From UBA2137 sp963740205 (GTDB lineage: Bacteria > Pseudomonadota > Alphaproteobacteria > Micavibrionales > Micavibrionaceae), in the NCBI GenBank assembly GCA_963740205.1, contig CAVUDD010000005.1:1-64000 (forward strand): a stretch of DNA of 64,000 nt, written 5' to 3'. Position 1 is the stretch's first letter. Every line of letters begins with the position of its first letter. Both the position numbers and the translations under genes were made by a program. The notes below the pieces were generated by a model. That model had not been told where the DNA came from, ran no database searches, and was given only the letters and a program-made list of their open reading frames with translations. Below, piece by piece: positions 61,791-64,000 of this stretch.

Positions 61791-63013
61791 GAAACTGAGT
61801 AGGCTCTATCAATACAATTGCTTATATCAGATGTATTGTAACCTAAGGCGCCCAATCTTTCGTTTGCCTCTGCCGCATTTCTACAATCACGAACCATTTC
61901 GTTGCGCCTATTCACCCTAACTGCCTCATATGTTGCATCAAGAATATGCTTTGTAACCACACCTCTGCGACCTGTCGCATTGCCAGTTGTAATACTACAT
62001 ATTTTTGTTTGGTCATCTGGCTCTGCTGTCGAAATAAGGCAGTATCCAGAATTCCGTGTGAAACCTGTTTTTGTTCCAATAACACCGTTTGTGCGCGCAT
62101 ATTCATTGCCTGTATCATAATCTCTGAAAAGGGGATTGGTCGGCGGCGCCATATTTATAAGTAAATCATTAAAATGGCTTCTTAAGCCTGGAATGTTATA
62201 GCCTTGTTTTCTTGTGCTTATTTCCAATTCTGGATAATCCCTATGCATGACAACAAGCATACGCGCCATATCCTCGATACAAACGACATTATTAAACCTT
62301 GAAGATTGACTCATTCCATCCTGATTTGCAGGCAAGCCACTTGGATTAATGAAAAAGCTATTTGTCATTCCAATTTCTCTAGCCTTTTGATTTATCAAAT
62401 CAACAAAGCTTTCATAACTACCCGCTACAAAACGCCCGAGAGATAACGTTGCTCCATTGCGCGATCCCACCAAAACCATATCCATCAATGTACTGACCTG
62501 GGCTGCGTTCATTGTTCCTAAGACATTGGACAAATTACCGTATCTTGAGTCCGTGCCTCTTAAATTTAGGGATTTTTCCCGTGAAAGTATGGGCACAAAT
62601 GTATCCATGCTTAAAGGATGCCCCGTGGCCGTTCTACCCAACCTTACAAAATCTGCAACAACCATCGCAGTTAGACATTTCGTCCATGAGGCTGGATCAT
62701 AATTACGCGTAAGATCACTTGGGTTAAATTCACCAATAATTTGAGGAGAGGATAAGTCAGATAGATCGAGACCTATATCTATGCGACGAGGCGTTAAGTC
62801 ACTTTCAAGTGCGGGGGCTGTACGCTGTTGTCTATTTGAGGATAACAACAAAGGTGTTCTTGTCGCCTCTGGCATAATGAAGGAACGCGGATCTTGCGAA
62901 GTAACTTCTTGCGCAAAAACAGAGGAAAGTGGAAATGAGGTCGCAACAAACGTGCCTATAGTTCCGCCAACAGCAGATGAAAGTACTTTTCTTCTGGTTA
63001 CTTCTTCACGCAT
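61787..63013 (-). CDS. D-alanyl-D-alanine carboxypeptidase (S11) family protein
   Basis: 408 residues. A twin-arginine-like start (TRRKVLSSAVGG) with a hydrophobic run to about 35 suggests Tat or Sec export. Penicillin-binding motifs are present in slightly divergent form: SxxK as DPASWTKCL, SxN as VGSRNGA and KTG as GTKTGFT, so activity on peptidoglycan stem peptides is likely. The PASWTK context is close to the usual ASMTK. An unusual ~80-residue N-terminal region precedes the catalytic domain, and a Cys/Asn-rich C-terminal part carries no obvious membrane anchor. Confidence 0.88.
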   Translation of the reverse strand: MREEVTRRKVLSSAVGGTIGTFVATSFPLSSVFAQEVTSQDPRSFIMPEATRTPLLLSSNRQQRTAPALESDLTPRRIDIGLDLSDLSSPQIIGEFNPSDLTRNYDPASWTKCLTAMVVADFVRLGRTATGHPLSMDTFVPILSREKSLNLRGTDSRYGNLSNVLGTMNAAQVSTLMDMVLVGSRNGATLSLGRFVAGSYESFVDLINQKAREIGMTNSFFINPSGLPANQDGMSQSSRFNNVVCIEDMARMLVVMHRDYPELEISTRKQGYNIPGLRSHFNDLLINMAPPTNPLFRDYDTGNEYARTNGVIGTKTGFTRNSGYCLISTAEPDDQTKICSITTGNATGRRGVVTKHILDATYEAVRVNRRNEMVRDCRNAAEANERLGALGYNTSDISNCIDRAYSVS

Positions 63014-63019
63014 ATTCCC

Positions 63020-63067
63020 TGCCTAATAATTTATTAAGGCACACATTTACATATTTTAATATGTAAA
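63020..63067. promoter_or_regulatory. two dyads between the S11 and ksgA genes
   Basis: A near-perfect dyad TGCCT ... AGGCA (63020-63041) directly abuts the S11 ribosome site (AGGGA on the minus strand). Just beyond lies a perfect 10-bp dyad, TTTACATATT (63046-63055) and AATATGTAAA (63058-63067). On the minus strand they lie downstream of ksgA and upstream of the S11 gene. Neither has a terminator-type T-run, so operator or leader structure is more likely. Confidence 0.4.
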
Positions 63068-63094
63068 CGCAAATATATCTTTGCTGTGTGGTAT

Positions 63095-63916
63095 CTATTT
63101 GATACTTCGTGCGACTCCTAGGAACTGTTCTACCGACAGATTTTCCGCACGATCTGTTTCATTAATATCATAATTCGATAATATATCGCAATATTCTTTT
63201 AAACTGCTCCTCAACATTTTTCGTCTCTGGTTAAAGGCCAGAGCAGTAATTTTCTCTACATTCTCAAATTGCGGGTTATCTTTAAGATCATTACGAGGAT
63301 TAAATATAACTACACTCGAGGTAACCTTAGGAGGGGGAACAAAAACAGAAGGTGCCAAATCGAATGCCGTGTGACACTGACACAACCACTGTGCAAGGAT
63401 GCTAAGGCGTCCATAGGCTTTCGTGCTCGGTTGCGCAGTAATTCTGTCTCCAACCTCTTTTTGAAACATCAAAACCATTCGTTCAATTAAATTTGGATTA
63501 TCAAAGATGTCTTTTAGCCATTTGGTTAAAAGCGGAGTCGCTATGTTATAGGGTAGATTGGCAATAATCTGGCAAGGTTGACCTTGTGATAGCTCAGAAA
63601 TATTCATATTAAGAGCATCCGCCTCAACAATCTCTAGGGTCTCAGGAAAAAATTCAGCTAGCTCGTTTAAAATCTTAATTGCTCGCCTGTCTTTTTCAAC
63701 AGCAATGACTTTTTTTGCGCCATTTTGCAAAAGACTACGCGTCAAACCACCAGGACCTGGCCCAATCTCGATAATTATACTTTCTGATAGGTTCTTTGCC
63801 TGTCGCGCAATCTTATCTGTCACATTAGAATCGAGAATGAAATTTTGCCCAAAAGATTTTCTAGGCGTTAAATCATATTTTTCAAGAACATCACGTAGTG
63901 GGGGTAAATCAAACAC
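63095..63916 (-). CDS. rsmA: 16S rRNA dimethyladenosine transferase
   Basis: 273 residues; the start is a GTG at 63916 and lies inside the 3' end of surA (the TGA stop of surA overlaps it). SAM motif I IIEIGPGPGGLT (~47-58), IAVEKDRRAI, the catalytic NLPYNIATPLL and the C-terminal KVTSSVVIF region all match KsgA. It dimethylates A1518 and A1519 of 16S rRNA late in 30S assembly. The surA-ksgA coupling fits the conserved proteobacterial cluster, but pdxA is not between them here. Confidence 0.95.
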   Translation of the reverse strand: MFDLPPLRDVLEKYDLTPRKSFGQNFILDSNVTDKIARQAKNLSESIIIEIGPGPGGLTRSLLQNGAKKVIAVEKDRRAIKILNELAEFFPETLEIVEADALNMNISELSQGQPCQIIANLPYNIATPLLTKWLKDIFDNPNLIERMVLMFQKEVGDRITAQPSTKAYGRLSILAQWLCQCHTAFDLAPSVFVPPPKVTSSVVIFNPRNDLKDNPQFENVEKITALAFNQRRKMLRSSLKEYCDILSNYDINETDRAENLSVEQFLGVARSIK

Positions 63917-64000
63917 GGCTTTCGATAAATGCGCTTGATTTCAAATCTTGAAAATAGCCGCGCGCTTGGCGACCTAGTCTTTTTGTACCCAATGTTTGCA
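63909..64000 (-). CDS. surA: SurA-like peptidyl-prolyl isomerase (C-terminal end only)
   Basis: The last ~29 codons before a TGA at 63909-63911 read, in the surA frame, LGRQARGYFQDLKSSAFIES-RV. This looks like the C-terminal helix and FIxxR end of SurA, the periplasmic chaperone for outer-membrane barrels. Its stop overlaps the ksgA GTG, implying coupling. The rest lies outside the window. The call rests on this short segment plus the ksgA context. Confidence 0.55.
   Translation of the reverse strand, partial: QTLGTKRLGRQARGYFQDLKSSAFIESRV

Overview
The window looks like chromosome from a low-GC (roughly 40 %, judged by eye) alphaproteobacterium. The evidence is an alphaproteobacterial aa3 cytochrome oxidase cluster (ctaC-ctaD-ctaB-small ORF-ctaG-ctaE-DUF983-SURF1), an FzlA-type glutathione-S-transferase homologue beside an SDR and uppP, an ECF sigma/ChrR pair, an IalB-family protein, acetoacetyl-CoA synthetase, and Lpt/Mla envelope genes. 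TGA, TAA and TAG all serve as stops in clear genes, so the code is standard. I cannot name the genus.

Layout. 1-6.1 kb: the start of a response regulator; a cassette of three small membrane-protein genes, two of them only 23-24 codons; a DUF389-OmpA fusion beside tRNA-Arg(CCG); a CBS-pair protein; and an ABC ATPase overlapping an alpha/beta hydrolase. 6.3-12.4 kb: the cytochrome c oxidase operon. 12.4-27.7 kb: envelope and stress genes. These are an M23 endopeptidase, IalB, an ECF sigma factor with a ChrR-like anti-sigma, aacS, a DsbD-like reductase with a secreted redoxin, a PAS histidine kinase, an SDR, FzlA, a cytochrome b561-YceI fusion with a free YceI, and UppP. 27.7-41.4 kb: a complete type I secretion system (HlyD, ABC, TolC) beside a 2,724-residue repeat adhesin with RTX repeats, which is surely its cargo. 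41.4-42.7 kb: a 1.3 kb stretch without a convincing ORF but with many inverted repeats. 42.7-49.5 kb: mlaC, mlaA, lptG, lptF, then divergent pepA-holC, and yaaA. 49.6-54.7 kb: an unknown gene, tRNA-Thr(TGT), and a dotM - unknown gene - dotL cluster (type IVB secretion coupling proteins) in which the dotL reading frame carries an in-frame TGA near its 5' end. 54.7-64 kb: argS, a small membrane protein, a hydrolase, two glycosyltransferases, an ArsR-type repressor, an SDR, gmk, an S11 D,D-carboxypeptidase, ksgA/rsmA and the tail of surA.

How it works together. Much of the window concerns the cell envelope: LPS export (LptFG), outer-membrane lipid homeostasis (MlaA, MlaC), undecaprenyl-phosphate recycling (UppP), peptidoglycan hydrolases (M23, S11), and outer-membrane chaperoning (SurA). 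Two export machines appear. One is a Lap-type type I system with a giant adhesin that carries PAAG motifs where LapG-type proteases cut. The other is the inner-membrane coupling subcomplex of a Dot/Icm-like type IVB system. Aerobic respiration and redox defence (DsbD/redoxin, ECF-ChrR, cytochrome b561-YceI, an HlyU/BigR-like ArsR) make up most of the rest.

Most worth a second look: the in-frame TGA in dotL and the unknown gene between dotM and dotL; the hairpin-dense non-coding region at 42.0-42.64 kb; the LapG-like sites and unique domains of the adhesin; the ChrR homologue lacking its N-terminal zinc cysteines; and the two overlooked micro-membrane-protein genes at about 1 kb.
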